Source: Paenalicyclobacillus ferrooxydans
GTDB lineage: Bacteria; Bacillota; Bacilli; Alicyclobacillales; Alicyclobacillaceae
Length of the DNA stretch: 64,000 nt
Direction of reading: 5' to 3'
NCBI RefSeq assembly: GCF_001399675.1
Contig: NZ_LJCO01000082.1
Span: forward strand, 36,117-100,116
Both the position numbers and the translations under genes were made by a program. Numbering within the stretch: position 1 is the stretch's first letter; every line of letters starts with the position of its first letter. Shown here one piece after another: positions 35,070 through 43,811 of this stretch. The notes under the pieces are model-generated. The model was not told the DNA's origin. It ran no database searches and saw only the letters and a program-made list of their open reading frames with translations.

Positions 35070-36203
35070 GTGCATGACGAGTCGCCGCACTTTGCAGATG
35101 CAGTCATAACGACACAAACAGGCGTAGATACTGCAAAGGAAACTCAATCACTCGGGCCCTTTGATATCCCTGCGACAATCGAAAAGCCAGAAGACGTTCA
35201 GGACGAACTGCTGATTGAAATCTATCGACAGATGGCACTGCTGCGCGAGTTTGACAGGCGTTCCGTTCGGCTGCAGCGGGCGGGGCGCATCGGTACCTAT
35301 CCGCCTCTTGAAGGCCAGGAGGCTTGCCAGGTGGCCAGCACACTGGCTCTGCGCAAAGCTGACTACGTTGTGCCCACATACCGCGATTACGGAGCGATGA
35401 TGGTGCATGGCATGCCCATGGAGCACATCCTCATGTACTGGAATGGACGGCCTGAAGGTGCAGTGATTCCACAAGACGTCCATGTGTTTCCGCTTGCAGT
35501 GCCGATTGCCACACAGCTTCCACATGCAGCCGGTCTTGCTTGGGCGGCAAAGTTACAGGGGAGAGATGAGGTGAGTCTCGCCTTTTTCGGGGACGGGGCC
35601 AGTTCAGAAGGCGACTTTCATGAAGCCATGAACTTCGCAGCGGTGTTCAAGCTTCCGGTGGTCTTCTTTTGCCAAAACAACCAGTACGCCATCAGTGTTC
35701 CGTTGTCCCGCCAAACTGCAACGGAAACGATTGCGGAAAAGGCTGCAGCTTACGGAGTCACAGGGGTACGGATTCCAGGTTGGGATGCGGTTGCCGTGTA
35801 CCGTGCAGTTCGTGATGCTGTGGTCCGCGCCTCCAGAGGTGAGGGGCCCACTTTGATTGAGGCCTTGACCTACCGCTACGGGCCGCATACTACTTCGGAT
35901 GATCCAACAAAATACCGTCCGCTGAGCGAGGCAGAATCGTGGCGCGAACGGGATCCCGTTGAAACACTCCGTCAAGACCTCAATCGCTACAGGTTGTGGG
36001 ATGATGCTAAAGAGGCTGAGCTGCAGGAATGGATTCATGAAACGATTCAGGCAGCCTTGGCAAAGATGGAGTCTCTCGGCCCCGTCAATCCACTTGAGCT
36101 GTTCGACCACGTTTATGCCAAACTGCCGAGCCACCTTGAACGGGCGAAGGCTGAATTTCTGACGGAGCTCTCGCACGAGCAGACTAAGGGGGACGCACAA
36201 TGA
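35070..36203 (+). CDS. 2-oxoacid dehydrogenase complex E1 component, alpha subunit
   Basis: 377 residues. The thiamine diphosphate motif runs from GDGASSEGDFHEAMNF to FCQNNQYAIS (G-D-G…N-N). A substrate-side block RIGTYPPLEGQEACQVAS and the phosphorylation-loop region RYGPHTTSDDPTKYR are typical of PDH/BCKDH E1alpha. GTG 35070 follows GAGG; the upstream reading frame reaches back into the amino acid dehydrogenase gene. About 45 poorly conserved residues precede the core. It is coupled to E1beta by an ATGA overlap. It may decarboxylate pyruvate, branched-chain or aryl oxoacids; the neighbour enzyme suggests the product of that dehydrogenase. Confidence 0.9.
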   Translation: MHDESPHFADAVITTQTGVDTAKETQSLGPFDIPATIEKPEDVQDELLIEIYRQMALLREFDRRSVRLQRAGRIGTYPPLEGQEACQVASTLALRKADYVVPTYRDYGAMMVHGMPMEHILMYWNGRPEGAVIPQDVHVFPLAVPIATQLPHAAGLAWAAKLQGRDEVSLAFFGDGASSEGDFHEAMNFAAVFKLPVVFFCQNNQYAISVPLSRQTATETIAEKAAAYGVTGVRIPGWDAVAVYRAVRDAVVRASRGEGPTLIEALTYRYGPHTTSDDPTKYRPLSEAESWRERDPVETLRQDLNRYRLWDDAKEAELQEWIHETIQAALAKMESLGPVNPLELFDHVYAKLPSHLERAKAEFLTELSHEQTKGDAQ

Positions 36204-37180
36204 CAGAGATGACGCTTGTTCAAGCGGTGAACGATGCGTTGCGGACCGCCTTACAGAGTGATGACCGAGTGATTCTGCTCGGCGAGGACATCGGTAAAAA
36301 TGGGGGCGTGTTTCGCGCCACGGAAGGACTGCAGGCCCGATTTGGTGAACAGCGCGTGGTCGACACACCACTTGCAGAGGCTGGTATTATTGGTACATCG
36401 GTTGGTTTGGCGGCTGGAGGGATGAAACCCATTCCGGAGATTCAATTTATGGGGTTTATCTATCCAGGTTTCGAACAGATTGTCTCACACGTGGCGCGTT
36501 TACGGATGCGTTCACGCAGCCGATTCACTGCTCCGATGGTCATCCGAGTTCCATATGGGGGACGCATTCGGGCACCGGAACTGCACTCCGAGTCGACGGA
36601 GACATTCTTTGCACATACGCCGGGCTTAACTGTTGTGACCCCGTCAAACCCGTATGATGCGAAGGGGTTGCTCCTCTCTGCCGTCCAGTCTGACGATCCG
36701 GTGATCTTCCTCGAGCCGATGCACATTTACAGGTCGTTCCGCCAGAGCGTCCCTGAGGAACCGTATATCGTTCCCATCGGATCGGCACAGATTGTGAAAC
36801 CGGGACGTGACGTCACAGTCATCACTTGGGGTGCAATGGTGCGTGATGTCTTGGATGCCACAGCGAAGGTCGAAGCGACCCGCGGCATTGAGGTCGAGGT
36901 CATTGACCTGAGAACGCTGGCTCCATGGGATGAGGAGACCGTTTTCGCTTCTGTCAACAAGACGGGCCGAGCCGTCATCGTCCACGAGGCTGTGTTAAAC
37001 TTGGGGCTTGGCGCCGAACTTGCGGCGCGGATCAGTGAAGAGTGTGTGCTTCAATTGGAAGCACCCGTGACGCGGGTGGGCGGCTTAAATGTTCCGGTCC
37101 CACTGTTTCAACTGGAAGACCTGCATGCTCCGACTCACGCACGCATACAGCGTGGAATTGATAAAGTTTTGGATTTCTGA
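36200..37180 (+). CDS. 2-oxoacid dehydrogenase complex E1 component, beta subunit
   Basis: 326 residues of the E1beta (transketolase C-terminal type) family. Diagnostic stretches are [19 protein letters not shown], the metal/TPP-proximal [40 protein letters not shown] and [15 protein letters not shown]. Length matches PdhB/BkdAB. Together with E1alpha it forms the decarboxylating heterotetramer. ATG 36200 overlaps the end of E1alpha. E2 starts 17 bp after its stop. Confidence 0.94.
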   Translation: MTEMTLVQAVNDALRTALQSDDRVILLGEDIGKNGGVFRATEGLQARFGEQRVVDTPLAEAGIIGTSVGLAAGGMKPIPEIQFMGFIYPGFEQIVSHVARLRMRSRSRFTAPMVIRVPYGGRIRAPELHSESTETFFAHTPGLTVVTPSNPYDAKGLLLSAVQSDDPVIFLEPMHIYRSFRQSVPEEPYIVPIGSAQIVKPGRDVTVITWGAMVRDVLDATAKVEATRGIEVEVIDLRTLAPWDEETVFASVNKTGRAVIVHEAVLNLGLGAELAARISEECVLQLEAPVTRVGGLNVPVPLFQLEDLHAPTHARIQRGIDKVLDF

Positions 37181-37196
37181 TTGGGAGGGTACCCGA

Positions 37197-38630
37197 GTGG
37201 CAACGGTGGAGTTTCGCCTGCCTGATGTCGGCGAAGGCATACATGAAGCGGAAATTGTTAGATGGCTGGTTCAGGAAGGGGAACGCGTCTCGGAATTGGA
37301 GCCCATCGTGGAGGTCCAGACAGACAAGGCGCTGGTCGAACTTCCTGCTCCATCATCGGGATTTATTGGAGAGATTCGAGCAACCCCCGGAGCGATTGTC
37401 CGTGTCGGCGAAGTCGTGGTAACGATTGAGACCACGCGCCAGAGTCGTGGTAACAGTGGAAGCGCACAAGGCATGCAGAGAGATGGCTTCCTCGAAGGCT
37501 CAGCTCAGCGAGCTGGTCAAACGAGAGCGGGACACCCAACCTCTGAGATGAGTCCTGACTTATCTCCTGCAGATGAGGCGCAAAAACCGAATCATCGGCC
37601 GAAAGCGACTCCTGGCGTGCGTCACTACGCCAGAGAAAAAGGCGTAGACTTGGTACATGTTCAGGGAACCGGCCCCGATGGGCGAATCCTTAAACAAGAC
37701 ATCGACGATGCAACGAAGGTTGTCATCCAACGTGAAGACGGCAGAATTGTCCGGCGGCGAACACTGGATACGGAAGAAGGCACCGGATCACTCTTGTGGA
37801 CGGCGGTTAGACAGGCAGAAAAGGAGCGCCAGCGACAGCAGCGGATGCAGGAGCCGACAGACCAGGATGACGACTCCGTCAAGAAGCCCATATTGCCGAA
37901 GAGTCGTCAGTACGATGAGCCAACACGCACACCGACTCGGATCCCGTTCCGCGGCGTTCGGCGTGCTACGGCTGAGCAAGTGAAGCGGTCTGCGTTTACG
38001 GTTCCGCATGTCACCGCCTTTGATGAATGCGACGCGACGGAGCTGGTGCGACTGCGTACGAGGTGGAACCAGGCACTCGAGGCAGAGGGCCAACGGGTCA
38101 GCTATATGCCGTTTCTCGTCAAGGCCACTGTATCTGCGCTGAAGGCTTTTCCGTACTTCAATGCCCGTCTGAACGAAGAAGCACAGGAGATAGAACTGTT
38201 GCCCGATTACCACATGGGAATTGCCGTCGATACCAAAGATGGGTTGTTTGTTCCCGTACTTCGTCACGCAGACCGATTAACCATCCAGGAGATTGGCGAA
38301 GAAATCTATCGATTGTCTTCCGGAGCTCGCAGTCGGACGCTCACAGCGGAGGACCTTCGGGGGAGCACATTCTCTCTGACGAACATGGGACCGCTTGGCA
38401 GCCTGTTTGCAACGCCCATCATCAACTTTCCAGAGGTCGCAATTCTGGCAGTCCATCAGATTCAGCGGAAGCCTGTTGCAATTAACGAGGAGGTCGTGAT
38501 TCGAGACGTCCTCACCTTATCCCTGTCCTTTGACCACCGAGTGATTGACGGTGCAACTGCTGTTCGTTTTCTGAACCACATGAAGCGGTTGATTGAGGAC
38601 CCCGAACGATTGATGCTGGAATTGAAGTAA
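37197..38630 (+). CDS. 2-oxoacid dehydrogenase complex E2 acyltransferase
   Basis: 477 residues. An N-terminal lipoyl domain carries the modifiable Lys in [13 protein letters not shown] (residue about 43). The peripheral subunit-binding domain is seen around [15 protein letters not shown] and [14 protein letters not shown] (about residues 138-175). A long charged Gln/Arg/Glu-rich linker follows, then the catalytic domain with [16 protein letters not shown] (H-x3-D-G). GTG 37197 has GGGAGG 8 bases upstream; the frame is open further upstream through E1beta. No E3 (dihydrolipoamide dehydrogenase) gene follows, so E3 must be shared from elsewhere. Confidence 0.93.
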   Translation: MATVEFRLPDVGEGIHEAEIVRWLVQEGERVSELEPIVEVQTDKALVELPAPSSGFIGEIRATPGAIVRVGEVVVTIETTRQSRGNSGSAQGMQRDGFLEGSAQRAGQTRAGHPTSEMSPDLSPADEAQKPNHRPKATPGVRHYAREKGVDLVHVQGTGPDGRILKQDIDDATKVVIQREDGRIVRRRTLDTEEGTGSLLWTAVRQAEKERQRQQRMQEPTDQDDDSVKKPILPKSRQYDEPTRTPTRIPFRGVRRATAEQVKRSAFTVPHVTAFDECDATELVRLRTRWNQALEAEGQRVSYMPFLVKATVSALKAFPYFNARLNEEAQEIELLPDYHMGIAVDTKDGLFVPVLRHADRLTIQEIGEEIYRLSSGARSRTLTAEDLRGSTFSLTNMGPLGSLFATPIINFPEVAILAVHQIQRKPVAINEEVVIRDVLTLSLSFDHRVIDGATAVRFLNHMKRLIEDPERLMLELK

Positions 38631-38692
38631 CTTGGGTGGTAGGATGCAGTGTGGACGTTGTCCTCATTTCAGAGATAAGGACCGGTGAGCTT

Positions 38693-39001
38693 ATGCCGCT
38701 CGACAAACTGCGTGATGAGTCAGTAGAACGCCTATTTCAGGCTGTTCTTGCGCTCGAGAGTGTTGACGAAGCTTACTGCTTCTTTGATGACTTGTGCACC
38801 ATTGGCGAAATCAAATCGCTCGCACAGCGTCTGGAAGTTGCGCGAATGTTACGAAAGGGCTACACTTATCACCAGATTGAGGCAGAAACTGGTGCCAGCA
38901 CTGCGACCATCAGCAGGGTCAAGCGGTGCCTGCATTACGGATCCGATGGATACACGACAGTCCTCGATAGAATTGATGAGGGTAACAGCGAATCCCGCTA
39001 G
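38693..39001 (+). CDS. YerC/YecD family TrpR-related transcription regulator
   Basis: 102 residues of the TrpR-like YerC/YecD family. The recognition region GYTYHQIEAETGASTATISRVKRCL is a helix-turn-helix, with LCTIGEIKSLAQRLEVA before it as in relatives. ATG 38693 has AAGGA upstream. It lies 62 bp after E2, possibly in the same operon and then a candidate regulator of it, but members are common and regulate varied genes. Convergent with the antiporter gene. Confidence 0.9.
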   Translation: MPLDKLRDESVERLFQAVLALESVDEAYCFFDDLCTIGEIKSLAQRLEVARMLRKGYTYHQIEAETGASTATISRVKRCLHYGSDGYTTVLDRIDEGNSESR

Positions 39002-39028
39002 GCTGCGTCCGGTGTAGTGTGACTTCGA

Positions 39029-40207
39029 CTAGGCTGTGGATCTGTGCAGTGTGACAAACAGGATTGGTGCCACGAGGCACGTCGCGACTGCAACAATGAT
39101 GATGGCTTCTGACAGGAATTCTGGCAAGGCACCAATTCGAACCCCGATGTCTGCAGCAGCGACAATCAAGCTCAGACGAGCGGACAACAGAAATCCGCCG
39201 GCTAAGGCGTTGTTCCTCCCAAAGTACCTTTTGAATAAGAAGGACGGGACGAGTTTAACGACAAACGCAATGACGAGCAATAGCGGCACCCAGATGAGCG
39301 AACTGGGTTGTCGCAGGACTGCAGTGTCAAAATTGAGGCCTACGGAGATGAAGAACACCGGGATCAGAAATCCGTAGCCGATACCATGACTGTATTCGCG
39401 TAATCGCTCCTTGTATGCAAAGGGGATTGCAGCAACCAGGATTCCAACCAAAAAGCTCCCGAGTATCGGTTCTGAACCACTAAATTCCGCAATGGCGCAG
39501 AAGGCGGCTAAGAGTGCCACTACCGCGCGCATGCGGTTTTGCACGTCTCCTGCGAAATTTCGGAGAAATGGAAATCTGCGGATAAGGCGGAGAACCGGGT
39601 AAGTAGCCATTGCGATTGGTATCAGGAACAGGGCTGTGATAAAGTCTAGCAGTGTCCCTGAAGTCCTGGCGCTGATGAATAGAGTAATCAGCAGCATCGT
39701 GCACAGGTCTGCAAGCAGTGCGTAAAGCAAGAGAACTTGTCCAAACTCTGTATGAAGGACATCCGTTTCCTCAAGGATTGGCAAAATGATGCCTAGAGAT
39801 GTAGTAGAAAACAGCAGGGTCAGCATCCAAGGGTTGACGTGACCGGGGGCCAAGAAGGCGACGACCAATGAGATGGCATAGGACAAGAGCAGTGTGACGA
39901 GAAAAGCCATGCTGGCGACGGTTAGGGGATTGAAAGACGCCCCGCGCCAGGAGTCCGGCCGGAGTACGGACACGTCGACCTCAAGGCCTGACAAGAACAT
40001 CAGGAACAATAGGCCGAAATCACCGAGTTCCGTCAGCCACCGCATCTCTTCGTCGCCAAGATGGATCACACCCATGTGTAACAGCACGCCAAACAACAGA
40101 TAACCGACAGCGGTAGGCAACCGGAGAAGCGGGATTCGGCTGAGGAGCGCTGTAAACACGAAGGACGCACTGAGCACGAGAAGGAACATTTCGATTGTAT
40201 TGTTCAT
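39029..40207 (-). CDS. CPA2 family cation/proton antiporter
   Basis: 392 residues with about twelve hydrophobic segments, of the Na+/H+ or K+/H+ exchanger superfamily (CPA2). Visible family blocks: FTALLSRIPLLRLPTAVGYLLFG in the first helix region, LTELGDFGLLFLMFLSGLEVD, and the unwound-helix region LLFSTTSLGIILPILEETDV. No C-terminal TrkA-N or TrkA-C regulatory domain follows, so this is the membrane module only. ATG 40207 follows GAGGAGGTGTGTG. The ion is not predictable. Confidence 0.88.
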   Translation of the reverse strand: MNNTIEMFLLVLSASFVFTALLSRIPLLRLPTAVGYLLFGVLLHMGVIHLGDEEMRWLTELGDFGLLFLMFLSGLEVDVSVLRPDSWRGASFNPLTVASMAFLVTLLLSYAISLVVAFLAPGHVNPWMLTLLFSTTSLGIILPILEETDVLHTEFGQVLLLYALLADLCTMLLITLFISARTSGTLLDFITALFLIPIAMATYPVLRLIRRFPFLRNFAGDVQNRMRAVVALLAAFCAIAEFSGSEPILGSFLVGILVAAIPFAYKERLREYSHGIGYGFLIPVFFISVGLNFDTAVLRQPSSLIWVPLLLVIAFVVKLVPSFLFKRYFGRNNALAGGFLLSARLSLIVAAADIGVRIGALPEFLSEAIIIVAVATCLVAPILFVTLHRSTA

Positions 40208-40334
40208 CACACACCTCCTCTGCTCTGTGTCTGTTTGGCGTGGGCCCGGGGAGTGTACAGGCTCTACTGATATATCTATGAGCTCCGGAGGACAGGTATG
40301 AGTAGCTCTGGCGGCTTTGAGGGGGCAGAAGTCA

Positions 40335-40994
40335 ATGGTCAACAATGCGGTCGATTTTTTCGATCGGGTCGGGCAGACGGATTGGCAGCAAAGTCTGCAG
40401 CGGACGCTTGTCCACTGGATTGGCATCCATCCGAGGCACGACGTGTTGGACGTTGGGTGCGGCGCTGGGCATTTTGTGATTTTGCTGGCACAGCGGGCAG
40501 GGTTTGTGACAGGCGTCGACGTATCCGAAGAAATGGTGAACCGGGCAAGCAGAAATGTGTCTGATTACGGTGTGGACAATGCGGCTATTGTCCCGGGGCG
40601 AATCCAGCAGCTTCCGTTTCCGGCCGACCGCTTTGACATTGTGACGTGCCTTCACCTGCTCTTTATGTACGACGATCCGTCACCGCTTGTGGGTGAACTC
40701 CTTCGGGTTTGCAAGCCGGGTGGACAGGTTGTTCTGCTCGAACCGTCTTCTAAGCTCAATCCTTGGTCCGCGCAAACTTACTGCGCTCAAAACAAGTTGT
40801 ATGACTTCGAACGCGACAGTCTGTTGTCCTTCGCTACTGCAGCGGCCAGATACCGTCGAAACAACGCTGCAGCGATGGAACAAGCGGTGCATTCTTCTGG
40901 TGTGGTGCGCGTCGATACGTCTGAGGCACTGGACGGACTCGCTTCGCTCATCCGACTGGAAAAGCCGATGGTTGACGCGAAAATTGTCGGATGA
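40335..40994 (+). CDS. Class I SAM-dependent methyltransferase
   Basis: 219 residues with the Rossmann methyltransferase motifs: motif I VLDVGCGAGHFVILLAQ, acidic motif VTGVDVSEEMVNRA, motif II around FDIVTCLHLLFMYDD and motif III LLRVCKPGGQVVLLEP. This is the methyltransferase-11 type. Substrate unknown. GAGGGGG precedes ATG 40335 by 10 bases. A second, out-of-frame ATG with a stronger site (GGAGGACAGGT, ATG 40298) lies 37 bases upstream and would encode a different N-terminus, so a frameshift or leader cannot be excluded. Divergent from the antiporter. Confidence 0.88.
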   Translation: MVNNAVDFFDRVGQTDWQQSLQRTLVHWIGIHPRHDVLDVGCGAGHFVILLAQRAGFVTGVDVSEEMVNRASRNVSDYGVDNAAIVPGRIQQLPFPADRFDIVTCLHLLFMYDDPSPLVGELLRVCKPGGQVVLLEPSSKLNPWSAQTYCAQNKLYDFERDSLLSFATAAARYRRNNAAAMEQAVHSSGVVRVDTSEALDGLASLIRLEKPMVDAKIVG

Positions 40995-41007
40995 ACGATG
41001 TTTTTTG

Positions 41008-41026
41008 TCATTTTTTCTCGAAATGA
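41008..41026. promoter_or_regulatory. AT-rich inverted repeat upstream of codY
   Basis: TCATTT and AAATGA are separated by TTTCTCG. The centre is loosely like a CodY box (AATTTTCWGAAAATT) but with spacing that does not fit well. It may be an autoregulatory site or chance. Separately, GTTAG/CTAAC (41141-41157) flanks the codY ribosome site and could partly hide it. Confidence 0.3.
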
Positions 41027-41157
41027 TGTGTGAAGTTGTTACGAAATGTTTAAAATTAAGGTGTAGTAATCAGAATGTTATGTGGTAGAGTAACTGTTGG
41101 AGTTTCGGTCCAGAGACTCTCAAACGGTTAAATCGTGTGTGTTAGGAGAATGCTAAC

Positions 41158-41940
41158 GTGAAACTTCTCGACAAAGTCCAAGAATTGGGACAAATCCTGC
41201 GGAGCTCAAATAATCAGGTCGATTTTCATGACGTCGCTGAGTTCCTGAGTCGAGTTATGTCCTGTAATGTCTACATCGTCGGCCGTAAAGGAAAGATTCT
41301 CGGTTACGCAGTGCATGAACACGCCCTGACCGAAGAATGGTTGAACATCATGACCAAGGAGCAACGCTTCCCTGGCGACTTCAACAAAAATCTCCTGAGA
41401 ATTGAACAGACCGTTTCAAATCTCGATGATAAAACACCATTTTATGTGTTTTCACCGGAGGAAAACGAGTCTTTCCGCTCCAAGTACATCAGCGTTGCAC
41501 CTGTGATTGCATCGCGTGAACGCCAAGGTACGCTCGTTTTTGCACGTTCCTCAAACCCGTTTGAGGATGAAGACCTGGTACTGGCAGAATACAGTGCTAC
41601 CATCGTCGCACTGGAAGTCGTACATGCCAGACAACAACGCAAAGAAGAAGAATCTCGCCAGCGTGCACTCGCTCATCTCGCAGTGGAGTCGCTCAGCTTC
41701 TCGGAGCTTCAGGCAGCGAAGTACCTGATGGATGCTGTCGGAGAGTCCGCAGATGGCATTGTCGTCAGCAGCCAGATTGCAGATGACCACGGCGTGACAC
41801 GTTCCGTCATTGTCAACAGCATTCGGAAGCTGGAGAGTGCAGGCACCATTGAAAGCCGCTCACTTGGCATGAAGGGCACGCACCTGCGGATTTTGAACCC
41901 GTATGTGGAAGAGGAAATTACGCGTCAGTTTGAGCGCTAA
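41158..41940 (+). CDS. codY: Global transcription repressor CodY
   Basis: 260 residues, full length for CodY, the GTP- and branched-chain-amino-acid-sensing regulator of Gram-positive stationary-phase metabolism. The N-terminal GAF-type domain (VDFHDVAEFLSRVMSCNVYIVGRKGK) and the C-terminal winged HTH (VVSSQIADDHGVTRSVIVNSIRKLESAG) both match. GTG start at 41158 with AGGAGA upstream inside a short GTTAG/CTAAC hairpin. It is not preceded by xerC-clpQ-clpY as in Bacillus, so the operon context differs. Nearby genes for amino acid catabolism are plausible targets, but no site was proven. Confidence 0.97.
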   Translation: MKLLDKVQELGQILRSSNNQVDFHDVAEFLSRVMSCNVYIVGRKGKILGYAVHEHALTEEWLNIMTKEQRFPGDFNKNLLRIEQTVSNLDDKTPFYVFSPEENESFRSKYISVAPVIASRERQGTLVFARSSNPFEDEDLVLAEYSATIVALEVVHARQQRKEEESRQRALAHLAVESLSFSELQAAKYLMDAVGESADGIVVSSQIADDHGVTRSVIVNSIRKLESAGTIESRSLGMKGTHLRILNPYVEEEITRQFER

Positions 41941-42022
41941 TGATTTGACGCCGTTATCGAGTCGACCGTCGATAACTTAACGGAGGAACAGCCGAAGGTA
42001 AGAAAATCCGATTCGGAAGTAC

Positions 42023-42060
42023 AAAGCCGCCCAGGGACTGATGGTCTCTGGACGGCTTTT
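42023..42060 (+). terminator. Intrinsic terminator after codY
   Basis: AAAGCCGCCCAGGGAC (42023-42038) pairs with GTCTCTGGACGGCTTT (42044-42059) with one bulge, loop TGATG, then a T-rich end. It can serve codY and, by symmetry, the convergent dipeptidase gene. Confidence 0.85.
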
Positions 42061-42093
42061 CAGTTGCTGTGGACTATTCAGTTGCTGTGGACT
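42059..42093. repeat. Two tandem copies of an 18-bp unit
   Basis: TTCAGTTGCTGTGGACT occurs twice, starting at 42059 and 42077 (period 18), between the codY terminator and the dipeptidase stop. It looks like a local slippage duplication. Confidence 0.75.
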
Positions 42094-42102
42094 GAAGGGT
42101 AC

Positions 42103-43503
42103 TTATTCTGATTTGGCGGCCTGCCCGCTTTGCAAGGCTTCTTCCAAGCCGAGCCAATAATAGCATAGTGCGCGCAGCCCTTTGTCAAAGTTATCAAGCG
42201 TAAAGTGTTCATTTGGTGCATGGAAGTTTTCGGTGTCGAGGCCAAATCCCATTAAAACAACAGGGATATCCAGCACGCCGGCGAAGGCTTCCACAATTGG
42301 GATGGACCCTCCCATGCGCGTGAAAGCGGCAGCAGTTCCGTACGCCTTGGCGTACGCTTTGGACGCGAGCTGAATCGTTGGGTGATCAAACGGTGTGACA
42401 TACGGTTTCCCGGTATCTTGGAGTGTCACTTCAACACGAATACCCAAAGGTGCATTGTCTTTCAGGTGTTGTTGAATCTTGCGCTGGATATCGACTGGAT
42501 CTTGATTTGGGACGAGACGGCACGTGATTTTTGCGTGCGCGGAGTTTGGGATGACGGTCTTTGTCCCTTCCCCTTGAAAGCCTCCGTACACCCCGTTCAG
42601 TTCCAGTGTCGGGCGAACCCATTGGCGTTCAAGAGTGGTGTACCCGGCTTCTCCGAACAACTCTGGAAGACCTAGACTGTCCGCCAGCTTCGCGTCGTCT
42701 GGTGCGAGTTTGGCAAATGCGTCCTGTTCCTCCTGTGAAATGGCTTCCACATCATCGTAAAATCCCTTTACCTGAATGACTCCGGACTTGTCATGCAAAG
42801 ATGCCAGCAATTCCACCATCGCATGCAGCGGGTTCTGGATCGAACCACCGTATAGCCCCGAGTGCAGGTCACCCTTGGCACCGTACAGGTCAACTTGCAG
42901 CGCGGCCAGACCGCGCAGCCCATAGCATACCGAGGGTCGGTTCGGTCCGAGTATAGTGGTGTCAGAGATAACCAGTACGTCGGCTGCAAACAAGTCTTTG
43001 TGATCATTGAGCACTGAAGGCAAGTTGGGACTCCCAATCTCCTCTTCGCCTTCAATACATAATTTCACGTTTACAGGCAAGCTGCCTGTGGTTTTCATGA
43101 GGGCCTCAAAGGACTTCAGATGCATAAAGACTTGCCCTTTGTCGTCACTGGCCCCGCGCGCATAGATTTTGCCGTCGCGAATGGTTGGTTCGAACGGAGG
43201 CGTTTCCCAAAGGTGCAACGGATCGACAGGCTGCACGTCGTAGTGACCATACACCAGCACGGTAGGTTTACCTTCTGCATGCAGCCAATCTGCGTAAAGC
43301 ACAGGGTGCCTTGCGGTTTGGAGCAGCTGTATGTTCTCGAATCCGATGGTTCGTGCCAATTCGGCCAAGTGCTCTGCGCAGCGAACAACGTCAACGGCGT
43401 GTTCAGAGAGTGTGCTGATACTTGGAAAACGAAGCAGAGTGGTTAATTCGTCGAGATGTTCTGCACGATGGTTATGTAGGTACGCGTCAAAATCCTGGTT
43501 CAT
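42103..43503 (-). CDS. M20 family metallo-dipeptidase
   Basis: 466 residues of the M20 dipeptidase/CNDP-like branch. Metal-site blocks: VLVYGHYDVQPVDP (His and the catalytic Asp), YARGASDDKGQVFMHL (bridging Asp) and CIEGEEEIGSPNLPSVL (catalytic Glu-Glu). The lid/dimerisation domain and the C-terminal AFTRMGGSIPIVEAF and HAPNEHF with metal ligand His are also clear. Length typical. The ribosome site GGAAGGGTGATCG precedes ATG 43503. Transcribed toward codY. Confidence 0.94.
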   Translation of the reverse strand: MNQDFDAYLHNHRAEHLDELTTLLRFPSISTLSEHAVDVVRCAEHLAELARTIGFENIQLLQTARHPVLYADWLHAEGKPTVLVYGHYDVQPVDPLHLWETPPFEPTIRDGKIYARGASDDKGQVFMHLKSFEALMKTTGSLPVNVKLCIEGEEEIGSPNLPSVLNDHKDLFAADVLVISDTTILGPNRPSVCYGLRGLAALQVDLYGAKGDLHSGLYGGSIQNPLHAMVELLASLHDKSGVIQVKGFYDDVEAISQEEQDAFAKLAPDDAKLADSLGLPELFGEAGYTTLERQWVRPTLELNGVYGGFQGEGTKTVIPNSAHAKITCRLVPNQDPVDIQRKIQQHLKDNAPLGIRVEVTLQDTGKPYVTPFDHPTIQLASKAYAKAYGTAAAFTRMGGSIPIVEAFAGVLDIPVVLMGFGLDTENFHAPNEHFTLDNFDKGLRALCYYWLGLEEALQSGQAAKSE

Positions 43504-43811
43504 CGATCACCCTTCCTTTCTAACCGCATTATAGCAGAACCTGCCTTCGATTCTTGAACTGTTACACGCCTTGGAATACAGGTACCGCTCCCCCAAAACA
43601 GCGATATCTCCCCTGAGAACAGCGTCAATGGATACACACCTCGCGGAAGTTTTCAAATACTGGGGATTCACTTTCGGTGGGATACAGCATATAATATAGA
43701 CAGAAAGTTTCCTGCGGGAAACATATTGTCACACTGGAAACATTCTTGTGGGTGGGAAACACGTGAAGCACCCAGAGCTTTTATACAAAACGAGGGAGAG
43801 GAGGAAAGGTG
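43504..43811 (+). promoter_or_regulatory. Divergent promoter region with a probable MntR operator for mntH
   Basis: A good -10 box TATAAT lies at 43690-43695 and is followed at 43707-43722 by the inverted repeat GTTTCC-TGCG-GGAAAC. Palindromes of this TTTCC/GGAAA type just downstream of the -10 box resemble MntR binding sites at manganese-transporter genes in Bacilli, and the gene downstream is mntH. The -35 region is not clear. The rest of these 308 bases holds no gene that I can support. Confidence 0.6.

Noticed and set aside
41008..41026. Firm CodY box at the codY promoter
   Set aside because: The inverted repeat matches the CodY consensus only loosely and the spacing is off; listed with low confidence instead.
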